NCBI GenBank assembly: GCA_910578735.1
Contig: CAJTSQ010000005.1
Coordinates: forward strand, 17,632-81,631
Direction of reading: 5' to 3'
DNA: 64,000 nucleotides
From: an uncultured Oscillospiraceae bacterium
GTDB taxonomy: Bacteria > Bacillota > Clostridia > Oscillospirales > Oscillospiraceae
The notes beneath the pieces were generated by a model. It did no database searches and was not told the DNA's origin. It was given only the letters and a program-made list of their open reading frames with translations. Positions 1 through 8,846 of this stretch are shown one piece after another (position 1 is the stretch's first letter; each line of letters opens with the position of its first letter). The position numbers and the translations under genes were made by a program.

Positions 1-18
1 CTCCGCCGGGCCGCTCTG

Positions 19-840
19 TTACGCCATCCAGCCCGCCGCCAGCAGGAGGGCCAGCCCGCCGGCGCACAGGGCGGGGACCAGCGCCGCCGCCAGCCGGGGC
101 CAGATCAGGGCGGGCCGCCCCCGCAGCGGGATGAGCCGCCGGGCGGCGGGAGAGTCCAGCCAGCGCCCCAGGTCCACAGCGGTGAAAAGCAGCCAGATCA
201 GCAGCAAAAAGACGACCAGGCAGGCCAGCAGAGCGGATACCCCGCTGTCCGCCAGGGCCAGGGGGTCCAGTGGGCGTCCGTCCGCCGTCTCCAGCGTCAC
301 CAGCACCCGATCCCGGTCCAGCAGCGTCTCCTCCAGCCGGGGACGGGCACCCTCCGCGCCCGCCCGGTCCAAGATCCCGCTGTCCAGCAGATATCCCTCC
401 GCCATGGCGGGGGAGACGCACTCGGCCACACAGGCGGCCGCTGTCTCCCGCACCAGGGGGTAGACAGCGGAGCCGGGGCCGATCAGCAGGACAAACAGTC
501 CCTCCAGGTCCACCCGGTCCAGTCTGGCCTGAAAGTCCTCTGGGAGGACCAGGGCGCAGTCCCACCGGCCCATGGCCACCTGGCGCTCCGCCTGGGCCCG
601 GCCGGCCGCGTGGAAGGTAACCACCAGCCCGCTCCGCCCCTCCAGCCGCCGCCAGAAGTCCTCTCCGCCCTCCTTGGGGAGCACCACCCCCACCTGTACG
701 GGAGCAGTCACCTCCTCCGCCGGCAGGAGCCGGGCGGCGGACAGGACCAGCAGGGGAAAGAGAAGAAGCACCAGCCAGATGCGCCAGTCGGAGAGACGGA
801 CCCGCAGGCAGGTCCGGAAAAAGGTCCCAAAAAACCTCAT
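19..840 (-). CDS. ABC-2 type transporter permease, short and possibly truncated
   Basis: Last visible gene of an ABC export operon; its ATG at 840 overlaps the TGA of the upstream permease (ATGA). The 273-residue product has an N-terminal membrane helix (about 19-39), a large extracytoplasmic segment and two further helices, and is similar in layout to the 402-residue permease next to it. It stops at TAA (19-21) inside what should be the third helix, about 115 residues earlier than its sister. The 18 bases after the stop stay open in the same frame, so a nonsense mutation is possible. Together with the neighbouring permease it would form the membrane channel driven by the ATPase at 3680-4306. 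Substrate unknown. The family call is sure; whether the gene is intact is not. Confidence 0.75.
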   Translation of the reverse strand: MRFFGTFFRTCLRVRLSDWRIWLVLLLFPLLVLSAARLLPAEEVTAPVQVGVVLPKEGGEDFWRRLEGRSGLVVTFHAAGRAQAERQVAMGRWDCALVLPEDFQARLDRVDLEGLFVLLIGPGSAVYPLVRETAAACVAECVSPAMAEGYLLDSGILDRAGAEGARPRLEETLLDRDRVLVTLETADGRPLDPLALADSGVSALLACLVVFLLLIWLLFTAVDLGRWLDSPAARRLIPLRGRPALIWPRLAAALVPALCAGGLALLLAAGWMA

Positions 841-2045
841 GACTCCACCTCCCGCCGGTCCACCCCCCGGCGGTACAGCGCCAGGGAGAGGGCCAGCATC
901 CCCGCTGCAGTGAGGGCCAGGCCCGTCCAGGCGGAGGCCGGGACCGGATAGCCCATGGGCCATGCCGCCAGCCTCATCAGCCAGGTCACCGGTGACAGGC
1001 CGTTCAGCCTCCGCGCCGGCCCGGGCAGCAGCACAGGCGGGACGATTCCCCCGGCCAGGAACAGGGAGGCCAGCCCGATTCCCAGGGACAGCACCCCGCA
1101 GCCGGCGGCATTCCCTGCAGCCAGGCAGCACAGCCCGCCGAACACCGAGCAATATGCCGCCATCAGGGCAGCTGCCCCCAGCAGGGCCAGGGGGCTTCCC
1201 TCCCCCATTATCAGCAGGCCGGGGGCCAGCAGCAGAAAGAGAATCAGACCTCCGGCTGCCACGCCGGCGCAGCAGCCCGAGGCAGTCCCCCGGCCCACAC
1301 TGCGCAGCCGCCGCTGGACCCCCAGCCAGTCCCCGGTGTAGAGGGGGGCAAACAGGGGGGCGGCGGACAGGCCCAGGCAGGCCAGCAGAGCCAGCCCGTA
1401 GTGGAGGGGGATGGGCAGAGTCCCGGTGGCGGACACCGGTTCCGTCTGAAACAGCTCCCCCCGGGACAGGGCCAGGCGGATATAGCGCAGGTTGATGTCC
1501 ACCACCACCCGGTCTCGGGTGAGGCCAAGGGGCGGGGCCTCCTCATACAGGGCCAGCACCGCGTACACCCCGGCCTGAAAGGCGGAGAGGATATCGCTGG
1601 CGCTCTGTCCCACCCACAGCAGCAGCAGGGACTCCAGGGGCCGGTCCCCGGCCACGATGAGCCGCAGGTCCGGGTTCTCCCCGCCCATGACCCCTTGGAT
1701 GAAGTCCTCCGGCAGGGCCAGCACCGCGGTGACCTCCCCCCGCTCCAGCGCCTTCAGAGCCTGGTCCTCCTCCATGGCCAGCACCCGGCAGTACTGGGCG
1801 ATGTCCTCCATATCCCCCATGTACTGTTCCAGCAGCCGGGGGACGCCGTCCCCCTCCGGCGCGGTGACCGCCAGGGTGACTCCAGAAAAGTCCACCCCCC
1901 GGGACAGCAGCCAGCCGGCCGCCCGGCCCGCCCCCAGGGACAACAGCAGGCCCAAAAGGACAAGCCCTGCCAACCGCCAACGCGGTTGGCAGAGCTTCGC
2001 CACAGCCAATTTTACATATGTCCCAAAAAACCGGAGCCCCCTCAT
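837..2045 (-). CDS. ABC-2 type transporter permease
   Basis: A 402-residue membrane protein with one N-terminal helix (about 26-48), a roughly 170-residue extracytoplasmic domain and a cluster of C-terminal hydrophobic helices, the layout of ABC-2/YhgE-like export permeases. Its ATG overlaps the stop of the zinc-ribbon gene (2042) and its stop overlaps the start of the next permease, so the genes are translationally coupled. It probably dimerises with the 19-840 product and is powered by the ATPase at 3680-4306. The substrate cannot be inferred; exporters of this class move lipids, peptides or drugs. Confidence 0.8.
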   Translation of the reverse strand: MRGLRFFGTYVKLAVAKLCQPRWRLAGLVLLGLLLSLGAGRAAGWLLSRGVDFSGVTLAVTAPEGDGVPRLLEQYMGDMEDIAQYCRVLAMEEDQALKALERGEVTAVLALPEDFIQGVMGGENPDLRLIVAGDRPLESLLLLWVGQSASDILSAFQAGVYAVLALYEEAPPLGLTRDRVVVDINLRYIRLALSRGELFQTEPVSATGTLPIPLHYGLALLACLGLSAAPLFAPLYTGDWLGVQRRLRSVGRGTASGCCAGVAAGGLILFLLLAPGLLIMGEGSPLALLGAAALMAAYCSVFGGLCCLAAGNAAGCGVLSLGIGLASLFLAGGIVPPVLLPGPARRLNGLSPVTWLMRLAAWPMGYPVPASAWTGLALTAAGMLALSLALYRRGVDRREVES

Positions 2046-3676
2046 CCGAACATCAGGGCCCAGAGCACCTCCTGGGGCAGGCGCTGGAGGATCAGGGCCT
2101 GGATCTCCTCCATCCAGGTCATCGCGCTGGCCTGAAGTTCTTCCGCCAGGCCTGTCAGCTCGGTCTCGTCCATCTCGGTCAGCATCCTGGAGGACGTGGT
2201 GGTCACATCCACCCCCTCACAGGGGCCCATATAATAGTCCAGCCCCAAGGAACACACCTCCAGCCCCATGACCTGCAGGGAGATGTCCTCCAGATTCAGG
2301 TCTATGGAGTTCTTTCCCATGACAAGCTGGCCCGCCATGTCCAGTCCGCCCGCATTTTCCAGCTCCAGCTCCCACTCCAGGTGGTGGGAACCCAGGTCAT
2401 AGCGCAGGTCGGAAATTATCGTGGGGAAAGAGCCGCGAATCTCAGTCACATCGGTAAAGGCCCCGCCCCTTGCGCTGTGGTCGCCGGTGGAATCCAGAGT
2501 GACCACCTGCCCGTCCAGCCCGATCTCCAGGCACAGATCGTCCACGTAGGCCTCGCCGCCGCCCAGATACAGGGACAGTTCCAGCTGGGAGCCGTAGAGC
2601 TCCCCCTGGTAGAACACGGCGGCCACACAGCCTCCGCTGAGATCGACCTCCAGCTCCAGGTCGCCCACCTCGCCGATCAGCTCCTTCAGCCCATCGGCCA
2701 ATTCACCGTATACGTCCAGCTCCTCCAGCTCATCCATAAAGCTGTCCAGCTCCTCCTGGGGCATCCCCATGCCCCGGAGCAGCTCCTCATAGAGCTGGAA
2801 ATAGTTTACGGAGTTCATCAGCTCGGCCATCGCGTCCACATAGTCCTCCAGGGCCGCTTGGGGAAATACAATCCGGTAAGCGGTGGTTTTGCTCTCGGCG
2901 CCGTTGATGCTGAGGATCCTGCTCCCCGTTTTTTCCACCTCCGCGGCCTCCCAGAGGGCCTTGTTGGCCTTCTTGACCTGCTGCCTGATCTCCTTGTATT
3001 GGCCGGCGGGCACAGCCAGGTCCATCAGGTCAAAGAGGTTGAAGCTGACGCTCCCCGCGTCCTCCACGCCCATGGCGGTCAGGTCCTCCCCCAAAGTCTC
3101 GGTGTTCACCCCGTAGGCCGTGCCGCCGGTGAACTGGGGAGAGACCACATACACCTCGTCGTCATCCGCCAACATCCTGAGGGAGAGGATGTCCTCCTCC
3201 CCCCAGAAGGCGCCCAGCTCAAAGCTCATCCTGCGCGCGTCCCCGTCCAGCCCGGTGTTCATCCGCAGGCCCAGGCCCTGGAGCGCGGACAGGTCATAGC
3301 CTGTCACTGCGCTGTTGATGCTGCCCAGCTCCAGTTCAAAATTCTGGCTGACCGACCGGCGGTCGGTCAGTTCATACAGATCGGGCACCCCGATCTTCTC
3401 CCCGGCGGCGGCGTAGGCGGCCACCGACTTGGCCAGCGCCTTCTCCGCCTGGCCCTTGGGAGAGGCAAACATCCCGCTCACCACAGCCGTCAGCAGGGCG
3501 ATCACCGCCACAGCGGCCACGGCCCCGCCGATGAGCAGGCCTTTCTTTCTGCCGCCACCCGCCGGAATCTCCGGCCCGGCTGTTTTCGCAACAACCGCTT
3601 CCCCGCTTACCGCACCGCAGTGTGGGCAGAACTTGGCGTCGTCCCGAATTTCATTGCCACAATTTTTGCAGGTCAT
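2042..3676 (-). CDS. zinc-ribbon membrane protein with large extracytoplasmic domain
   Basis: The first 21 residues form a zinc ribbon: CKNCG at 3-7 and CPHCG at 17-21, four cysteines for one zinc. A Gly-rich linker and a single membrane helix (about 45-70) follow, then some 470 residues that should lie outside the cell and are rich in acidic residues and beta-type repeats. This fits a cytosolic sensor or assembly ribbon tethered to an extracytoplasmic domain. It sits between the ATPase and the permeases of one operon (3-nt gap and 4-nt overlap), so it is probably an accessory subunit or substrate binder of that transporter. GGAGG lies eight bases before the ATG. I do not recognise the extracytoplasmic domain. 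Confidence 0.75.
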   Translation of the reverse strand: MTCKNCGNEIRDDAKFCPHCGAVSGEAVVAKTAGPEIPAGGGRKKGLLIGGAVAAVAVIALLTAVVSGMFASPKGQAEKALAKSVAAYAAAGEKIGVPDLYELTDRRSVSQNFELELGSINSAVTGYDLSALQGLGLRMNTGLDGDARRMSFELGAFWGEEDILSLRMLADDDEVYVVSPQFTGGTAYGVNTETLGEDLTAMGVEDAGSVSFNLFDLMDLAVPAGQYKEIRQQVKKANKALWEAAEVEKTGSRILSINGAESKTTAYRIVFPQAALEDYVDAMAELMNSVNYFQLYEELLRGMGMPQEELDSFMDELEELDVYGELADGLKELIGEVGDLELEVDLSGGCVAAVFYQGELYGSQLELSLYLGGGEAYVDDLCLEIGLDGQVVTLDSTGDHSARGGAFTDVTEIRGSFPTIISDLRYDLGSHHLEWELELENAGGLDMAGQLVMGKNSIDLNLEDISLQVMGLEVCSLGLDYYMGPCEGVDVTTTSSRMLTEMDETELTGLAEELQASAMTWMEEIQALILQRLPQEVLWALMFG

Positions 3677-3679
3677 TCA

Positions 3680-4306
3680 TCATTCCTCCAAAACTCCATT
3701 TTCCAGGCGCAGCACCGCGCCGCACAGCCGGTCCAGCTCCTCCGGGCGGTGGCTGCACCACACCAGGCTGCCTCCGCTCCGGACATACTCCTCCAGCCAG
3801 TCCAGCAGCCGGGGGACGTAGCCCCGATCCAGGCCGCTGGCGGCCTCGTCCATCAGCAGCACCCCAGGCCGGGCCAGCAGAGACAGGGCGATGCTCACCC
3901 GCTGGGCCATCCCGCCGGACAGCGCTCGGATGGGGGTCTTCAGCAGGGACTCCAGACCCAGCAGCCCCATAACATCCCCGGGCAGCGGGCCGGACAGGCC
4001 GCAGGCGGCCTGCCACAGGGTGAGCTGCTGCTTCACCGTCAGCTCCGGGGCCAGCTCGGGGCTCTGGGGGACGTATCCCAGTCTATGCCGCAGAAACTGC
4101 CGGTCTCCCAGCACGGAACGGCCCTGGTAAAGAACATCTCCCCCGTCCGGCCGCTCGATCTGGGCGATGAGCCGCAGCAGGGTGGACTTGCCCGACCCGT
4201 TGCTGCCGGCCAGGCCCAGGCACTGCCCCGGGGGGAGGACAAAGCTCACCGGCGAAAGGACCTGGCGCCCCTTATAGCTTTTGCACAGCTGCCGTATCTC
4301 CAGCAC
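3680..4306 (-). CDS. ABC transporter ATP-binding protein
   Basis: Compact 208-residue ABC ATPase: Walker A GSNGSGKST (34-42), Q-loop YVPQ (78-81), signature LSGGMAQ (129-135), Walker B VLLMDEA (149-155) and D-loop SGLD. It hydrolyses ATP in the cytosol to drive the downstream permeases. The start is GTG at 4306, preceded by an AAGGGGGTGGGG purine run; no ATG lies nearby. First gene of a four-gene minus-strand operon ending at 19. The protein is near the lower size limit for the family, but all nucleotide-binding motifs are present. Confidence 0.9.
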   Translation of the reverse strand: MLEIRQLCKSYKGRQVLSPVSFVLPPGQCLGLAGSNGSGKSTLLRLIAQIERPDGGDVLYQGRSVLGDRQFLRHRLGYVPQSPELAPELTVKQQLTLWQAACGLSGPLPGDVMGLLGLESLLKTPIRALSGGMAQRVSIALSLLARPGVLLMDEAASGLDRGYVPRLLDWLEEYVRSGGSLVWCSHRPEELDRLCGAVLRLENGVLEE

Positions 4307-4368
4307 AGCCCCACCCCCTTTCTTAATAGTATTGCATAGTTGGGGAAGAAAATCAAGGGAAGTGTGGG

Positions 4369-4432
4369 ACCCGCCGCCTTGGGCGGGTCATTTTATTGGA
4401 ATATGGGCCCGCCCAGGGCGGCGGGCTCACGG
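4369..4432. repeat. paired GC-rich palindromes in a divergent intergenic region
   Basis: Two local hairpins, GACCCGCC/GGCGGGTC (4369-4389) and GCCCGCC/GGCGGGC (about 4408-4427), are also nearly complementary to each other across a short AT spacer, so the whole block can fold as one long hairpin or two small ones. The plus-strand copy is followed by ATTTTATT. It lies in the 227-bp gap between the divergent operons starting at 4306 and 4534, and so in the upstream region of both. Confidence 0.7.
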
Positions 4433-4470
4433 CCAATTTAAAGAAACTTTAATAAAATCCTCATATTTCC

Positions 4471-4498
4471 TTTAGTGTATTTTCCCCAACTGTATGAT
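4471..4498 (+). promoter_or_regulatory. candidate promoter of the BceAB-like operon
   Basis: TTTAGT (4471-4476), 16-bp spacer, TATGAT (4493-4498), about 35 bp before the start at 4534. The -10 is good and the -35 weak. The operator of any regulator is not visible. Confidence 0.35.
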
Positions 4499-4533
4499 AT
4501 GCTCTAGTACAGTTAACGGAAAGGAGCATCTCT

Positions 4534-5301
4534 ATGTCTGAGATTTTAACAGTAACCGATTTAAAAAAGGTCTATGGCAAAGGCGGGTCGCTGACCCGGG
4601 CACTGGACGGCGTGTCCCTGTCCCTGGAGGCGGGGGAGTTCGTGGGGGTGATGGGGCCCTCCGGGTCGGGCAAGACCACCCTGCTCAACTGCGTGTCCAC
4701 CATCGACCGGCCCTCCGCCGGCTCCATCGTCATCGACGGGAAGGAGCTTACCCGCCTCAAGGGCAAGGAGCTGGCCAAATTCCGCCGGGAGCGGCTGGGG
4801 TTCATCTTCCAGGACTGCAACCTGCTGGACACCCTCACCACCTATGAGAACATCGCCCTGTCCCTGTCCATTATCCGGGCGCCCGCCCAGAAGATCGACA
4901 AGCGGGTGCGGGAGATGGCGGACCTTCTGGGCATTGCCGACTGCCTGGACAAGTACCCCTACCAGATGTCCGGGGGCCAGCAGCAGCGGTGCGCCGCCGC
5001 CCGGGCCATGGTGACCCACCCGGCCCTGGTGCTGGCCGACGAGCCCACCGGGGCGCTGGACTCCAAGTCCTCCCAGCTGCTGCTGGACCGGCTGGACGAG
5101 CTGAATGCAGAGCTGGGCGCTACCATCCTCATGGTCACCCACGACGCCTTTACCGCCAGCTGCTGCCGCCGGGTGGTCTTCCTTCGGGATGGCAAGATCT
5201 TCCTGGAGCTCCACCGGGGGAACGACAGCCGGAAGGTCTTTTTCAAGAAGATCATACAGGTAGTCACCGAGATGGGGGGAGGGATGGCAGATGTTCTCTA
5301 A
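4534..5301 (+). CDS. BceA-like ABC transporter ATP-binding protein
   Basis: 255-residue ATPase of the MacB/LolD/BceA class: Walker A GPSGSGKTT (41-49), signature MSGGQQQR, Walker B LVLADEPTGALD. The ADEPTGALD form and the FtsX-type partner next door place it with antimicrobial-peptide detoxification transporters such as BceAB/VraFG, in which ATP hydrolysis frees peptide antibiotics from lipid targets. AAAGGAG lies seven bases before the ATG. The reading frame overlaps the permease gene by 11 bases. The usual histidine kinase/response regulator pair is not adjacent. Confidence 0.85.
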   Translation: MSEILTVTDLKKVYGKGGSLTRALDGVSLSLEAGEFVGVMGPSGSGKTTLLNCVSTIDRPSAGSIVIDGKELTRLKGKELAKFRRERLGFIFQDCNLLDTLTTYENIALSLSIIRAPAQKIDKRVREMADLLGIADCLDKYPYQMSGGQQQRCAAARAMVTHPALVLADEPTGALDSKSSQLLLDRLDELNAELGATILMVTHDAFTASCCRRVVFLRDGKIFLELHRGNDSRKVFFKKIIQVVTEMGGGMADVL

Positions 5302-7138
5302 GCTGGCCCTGCGCAACGTGCGCCGGTCCTTCCGGGACTACGGGGTGTATCTGCTCACCCTCACCTTCGGCGTGTGCCTGTTCTACACCTTTAACTCCAT
5401 TCAGGATCAGGGGGCGCTGGTCTATCTGTCCAATGTGGGCAACCCCATCGTGGAGGCCATCACCATGCTGATAGACATTTTTTCCGTCTTCGTGGCGGTG
5501 GTGCTGGCCTGCCTGATCCTCTACGCCAACCGCTTTCTCCTCCGCCGCCGGAAGCGGGAGCTGGGCACCTACCTGCTGCTGGGCCTGAGTCAGGGGCAGG
5601 TGTCCCGGCTGCTGTTCTTGGAGACGGGGCTCATCGGGCTCATCTCCCTCGTCGCCGGACTGGCCCTGGGAGTGGCGGCCAGCTTTGGGATGTCCGCCCT
5701 CACCCTGTCCATGTTCGAGATAGACGTGTCCGATATGCTGGCTGTGAAATTTTCCTCCGGGGCGGCGGGCAAGACGGTGCTGTACTTCGGCATCATCTTC
5801 CTGCTGGTGATGGTCCTCAGCGGGGTGCAGGTGTCCAAGGCAAAGCTCATTGACCTGATCCACGGGGAGCGGAAAAACGAGATCCTCAAGCCCCGGCCCC
5901 TGGGGATAGCCGTATTTCAGTTTGTGCTGGGCGTGGTCTGCCTCATCGCCGCCTACGCCATTCTGCTTACCTTCGGCATGGCGCTGGCCATTGCCGTCCC
6001 CTTCCTGTGCTTCCCCATGCTGGGGCTGGGAACTCTGGGCACCCTGCTCATCTTCCGGTCTCTGTCCGGCTTTGTGATGAAGTTCGTCCAGGGCCATCCG
6101 GGGCTGTACTTCAAAAACCTGAACGTCTTTACCCTGCGGCAGTGGATCAGCAAGGTCCACACCACCTATCTGGCCCAGACGGTGGTGTGCATCCTCCTGC
6201 TGCTGGCCATCGGCATCACCGCCAGCTCCCTGGGGCTCAACTCCACCCTCACCGCCATGACTGACGGGGAGGCCCCCTTCGACATCACGGTGCAGAACCA
6301 GTCCGGGGACACCGAGCGCATCGACTTTGACGCGGTCCTCCGGGAGGGAGGCTTCGACCCGAACAAGGAGCTGGCCTGGAGCTATGATACCATGTTCTAC
6401 TACAACGAAGGAGAGATCACCGGCATTGAGGATGCCAGCGGCGCTATTAAGGTGTCAGACCTGGATGCTCTGCTGACCCGCCAGGGCAAGCCCGCCTATT
6501 CCGGCGCCCTGCCCGCCCTGCTGGAGACGTTGGAGGACAAACTCACCACCGGGAATCTAAACCTGCGGTGCGTGGTCATTCCGGACGATATGGCCGACCG
6601 GCTCCAGCCCCGCCGTCAGGTGTGGTCCGCCGACTACGCTGGAGAGGATAAGGCGGAGACAGAGGAACAGCTCCTCCAGCTGGTCCGGCCGCTGAATGAG
6701 AAAGTATCCATCCGGTCGGAGTCCCGGCTGTCCATCTACGGCGACATGATGGGCAACAAAATTCTGGCCCTGTTCCTGGGGCTGTATCTGGGCTTTACCT
6801 TCCTGCTGGCCGCGGCGGCGGTGCTGGCCCTCCAGCAGCTGAGCCAGGCCGCCGACAACACCGGCCGGTACACCGTTCTCCGCCGCCTGGGGGCGGAGGA
6901 GAAGCAGATGAAGAAGTCCGCCACCCAACAGGTGGCCCTGGCCTTCCTCCTTCCCCTGGCTCTGGCCCTGGTCCACTCGGTGGTGGGCATGAAGGCCGCC
7001 AACGACATCATCTCCACCGCCGGCAGGGTGGACAGCGCCGCCAGTTCCTTCGTCACCGCCGGGGTACTCCTGGCAGTCTACGGGGGCTACTTCCTGGCCA
7101 CCGCCCTGGCCTGCCGGAGAATGGCCAAAAATGCGTAA
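5291..7138 (+). CDS. BceB-like FtsX-family ABC permease
   Basis: 615 residues with about ten membrane helices: one at the N-terminus (about 18-38), pairs in the first half, a large extracytoplasmic domain (about 320-480) between helices, and three C-terminal helices. This is the arrangement of BceB/VraG permeases that recognise peptide antibiotics. It overlaps the ATPase gene and ends at a bidirectional terminator. The length is close to the family's usual 620-670. A role in bacitracin- or lantibiotic-type resistance is inferred from family and gene pairing; specificity is unknown. Confidence 0.83.
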   Translation: MFSKLALRNVRRSFRDYGVYLLTLTFGVCLFYTFNSIQDQGALVYLSNVGNPIVEAITMLIDIFSVFVAVVLACLILYANRFLLRRRKRELGTYLLLGLSQGQVSRLLFLETGLIGLISLVAGLALGVAASFGMSALTLSMFEIDVSDMLAVKFSSGAAGKTVLYFGIIFLLVMVLSGVQVSKAKLIDLIHGERKNEILKPRPLGIAVFQFVLGVVCLIAAYAILLTFGMALAIAVPFLCFPMLGLGTLGTLLIFRSLSGFVMKFVQGHPGLYFKNLNVFTLRQWISKVHTTYLAQTVVCILLLLAIGITASSLGLNSTLTAMTDGEAPFDITVQNQSGDTERIDFDAVLREGGFDPNKELAWSYDTMFYYNEGEITGIEDASGAIKVSDLDALLTRQGKPAYSGALPALLETLEDKLTTGNLNLRCVVIPDDMADRLQPRRQVWSADYAGEDKAETEEQLLQLVRPLNEKVSIRSESRLSIYGDMMGNKILALFLGLYLGFTFLLAAAAVLALQQLSQAADNTGRYTVLRRLGAEEKQMKKSATQQVALAFLLPLALALVHSVVGMKAANDIISTAGRVDSAASSFVTAGVLLAVYGGYFLATALACRRMAKNA

Positions 7139-7141
7139 TCA

Positions 7142-7182
7142 ATTCCCCCGCCGCGGCTCCGGTCCGGAGTCAGGCGGGGAAT
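7142..7182. terminator. bidirectional stem-loop between convergent genes
   Basis: ATTCCCCCGCC (7142-7152) pairs with GGCGGGGAAT (7173-7182), with an inner CTCCGG/CCGGAG stem. It separates the convergent ends of the permease gene (7138) and aroQ (7187). Flanking T-runs are short, so termination strength is uncertain. Confidence 0.6.
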
Positions 7183-7186
7183 CACA

Positions 7187-7618
7187 TTATGTTCTGCCGC
7201 ACAAAATCCGCAGGGCCTCCAGATAGCCCTCCAGACCGCGGCCCTTGACGGTGTCCACGCAGGCCGCCCGGATATAGGACACATGGCGAAACTCCTCCCG
7301 GGTTTCCGGGTCGGAGATGTGGACCTCCACCGTGGGGATGGACACCGCCTTCACCGCGTCCAGCAGGGCCACGCTGGTGTGGGTGTAGGCCCCGGGGTTG
7401 ATGACAATGCCGTCCACCCCGTCAAAGTAGGCCTGCTGGATAGCGTCCACCAGCGCTCCCTCGTGGTTGGACTGGAAAAAGTCCACCGCCACCCCCAGCC
7501 GCTCCGCCTCGGCGGAGATTATGGCCTTCAGGTCCTCATAGGTGGTTTTGCCGTATATCTCCGGCTGGCGGATGCCCAGCATGTTCAGATTAGGGCCGTT
7601 AATCACCAGAATTTTCAC
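7187..7618 (-). CDS. aroQ: type II 3-dehydroquinate dehydratase
   Basis: 143-residue type II dehydroquinase, which removes water from 3-dehydroquinate to give 3-dehydroshikimate. The N-terminus INGPNLNMLGIRQPEIYG (6-23) carries the family NGPNLN and RxPxxYG motifs with the catalytic Tyr. NPGAYTHTS and the VEVHISDP segment supply further active-site residues. Its length matches the family (140-150). Last gene of the aromatic operon; its start lies inside the end of aroE-aroK (20-nt overlap), indicating coupled translation. Confidence 0.96.
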   Translation of the reverse strand: MKILVINGPNLNMLGIRQPEIYGKTTYEDLKAIISAEAERLGVAVDFFQSNHEGALVDAIQQAYFDGVDGIVINPGAYTHTSVALLDAVKAVSIPTVEVHISDPETREEFRHVSYIRAACVDTVKGRGLEGYLEALRILCGRT

Positions 7619-8843
7619 AGAAATCCCTCCAAATCAGCTCAGCGGTTTCTTCCAGGGCCACGCTGTTGTCGATCACCACGTCGGCGGCGGCGCTGTACAG
7701 CGGCTTTCGTACCCGGTACATCTCCTCCAGACCCCCCTTCCGGGACAGGGGACGGCCGTCGGTGGGCAGCTCCTCCAGCGCGCGCCGGAGGAAATACACC
7801 CGCCCGGTGCGGCGCATGATGTCCCGGTTTTCCGCCCGGAGCACCGCCCCGCCGCCGGTGGCGATCACCTGGCCGCTCTGGGCGCAGATCTCGGCCAGAG
7901 CTTGGGACTCCAGCGCCCGGAAAGCCTCCTCCCCCTCGGCCCGGAAAATTTCCGGGATGGGCTTGCCCGCCCGGTGGACGATCTCCTCGTCCAGGTCCAC
8001 AAAGGGCTTGCCGGACAGCCGGGCCAGCGCCTGGCCCACGGTGGTCTTGCCGCAGCCGGGCATCCCCACCAGCACCAGATTGGTCCGGTCCCGCCAGAGC
8101 TGAGCGATGATGTTCTCTGTCTCACCGTCGGGGATGGCTTTGTCAAAAAACAGCTCCTCCGCCCGCTTGGCTTGGGCCACCAGCATGGACAGTCCGCCGG
8201 TGCGGCGCAGGCCACCCTCCTCCGCCTGGAGGAGCAGCCCGGTCCGGCCCGGGTTGTAGATCACATCCGCCACTGCTTCCATGTCGGGGAACGCGAGCAG
8301 GTCCACCGGCCGGCCGGTCATATCGGGCCACATGCCCACCGGGGTAGTGTTGACAAGGGCCTCGGCGTCGCCGTGGCGCTGGGGAAGATTTTCGTAGTTA
8401 TCCGGGCCGGCGCGGGAGACCACCACAACCTCCCGGGCCCCCTCCCGCCTCGCGGCGGCCTGAGCGGTGAGGGAGGCCCCCCCGCTGCCCAAAACGACCA
8501 CCTTTTTCCCCATGAGGGAGATACGCGCCCGGCGGAGCATGTACAAAAAGCCGTCGATGTCGGTGTTGTAGCCGTACAGCTTCCCCGCCCGGCGGACAAT
8601 GGTGTTCACGCTGCCGATGGTCTTCGCCCCCTCGTCGATGACGTCGCAGAAGGCCATTACATCCCGCTTGTAGGGGATGGTGACATTCAGCCCGCCGATG
8701 TCCTCCCGGCGAAGGAAGTCCCCCAGCTCCTCGGGCTCCAGCTCGATGAGGCGGTAGCCCTCACAGCCCAGGGCCTGATGGATGGGGACGGACCAGCTGT
8801 GGCCCAGCTTGCGGCCCAGCAGGCCGTAGATTTTTTCTCCCAT
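7599..8843 (-). CDS. aroE-aroK: shikimate dehydrogenase-shikimate kinase fusion
   Basis: A 414-residue bifunctional protein. Residues 1-245 are shikimate dehydrogenase: GLNVTIPYK with catalytic Lys59, NTDIDGF with Asp95, and the NADP-binding loop VLGSGGAS (117-124). Residues about 254-414 are shikimate kinase: Walker A GMPGCGKTT (260-268), DLDEEI, the GGGAV loop and the lid region RPL. It reduces dehydroshikimate and phosphorylates the product, two consecutive steps. It lies 3 nt after pheA and overlaps aroQ. Both halves keep their key residues, so both activities are expected. Confidence 0.94.
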   Translation of the reverse strand: MGEKIYGLLGRKLGHSWSVPIHQALGCEGYRLIELEPEELGDFLRREDIGGLNVTIPYKRDVMAFCDVIDEGAKTIGSVNTIVRRAGKLYGYNTDIDGFLYMLRRARISLMGKKVVVLGSGGASLTAQAAARREGAREVVVVSRAGPDNYENLPQRHGDAEALVNTTPVGMWPDMTGRPVDLLAFPDMEAVADVIYNPGRTGLLLQAEEGGLRRTGGLSMLVAQAKRAEELFFDKAIPDGETENIIAQLWRDRTNLVLVGMPGCGKTTVGQALARLSGKPFVDLDEEIVHRAGKPIPEIFRAEGEEAFRALESQALAEICAQSGQVIATGGGAVLRAENRDIMRRTGRVYFLRRALEELPTDGRPLSRKGGLEEMYRVRKPLYSAAADVVIDNSVALEETAELIWRDFCENSGD

Positions 8844-8846
8844 GGC

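Noticed and set aside
2018..4339. A 773-codon plus-strand frame across the zinc-ribbon and ATPase genes.
   Set aside because: It covers two genes with clear motifs on the other strand and crosses their junction, as expected for a high-GC shadow.
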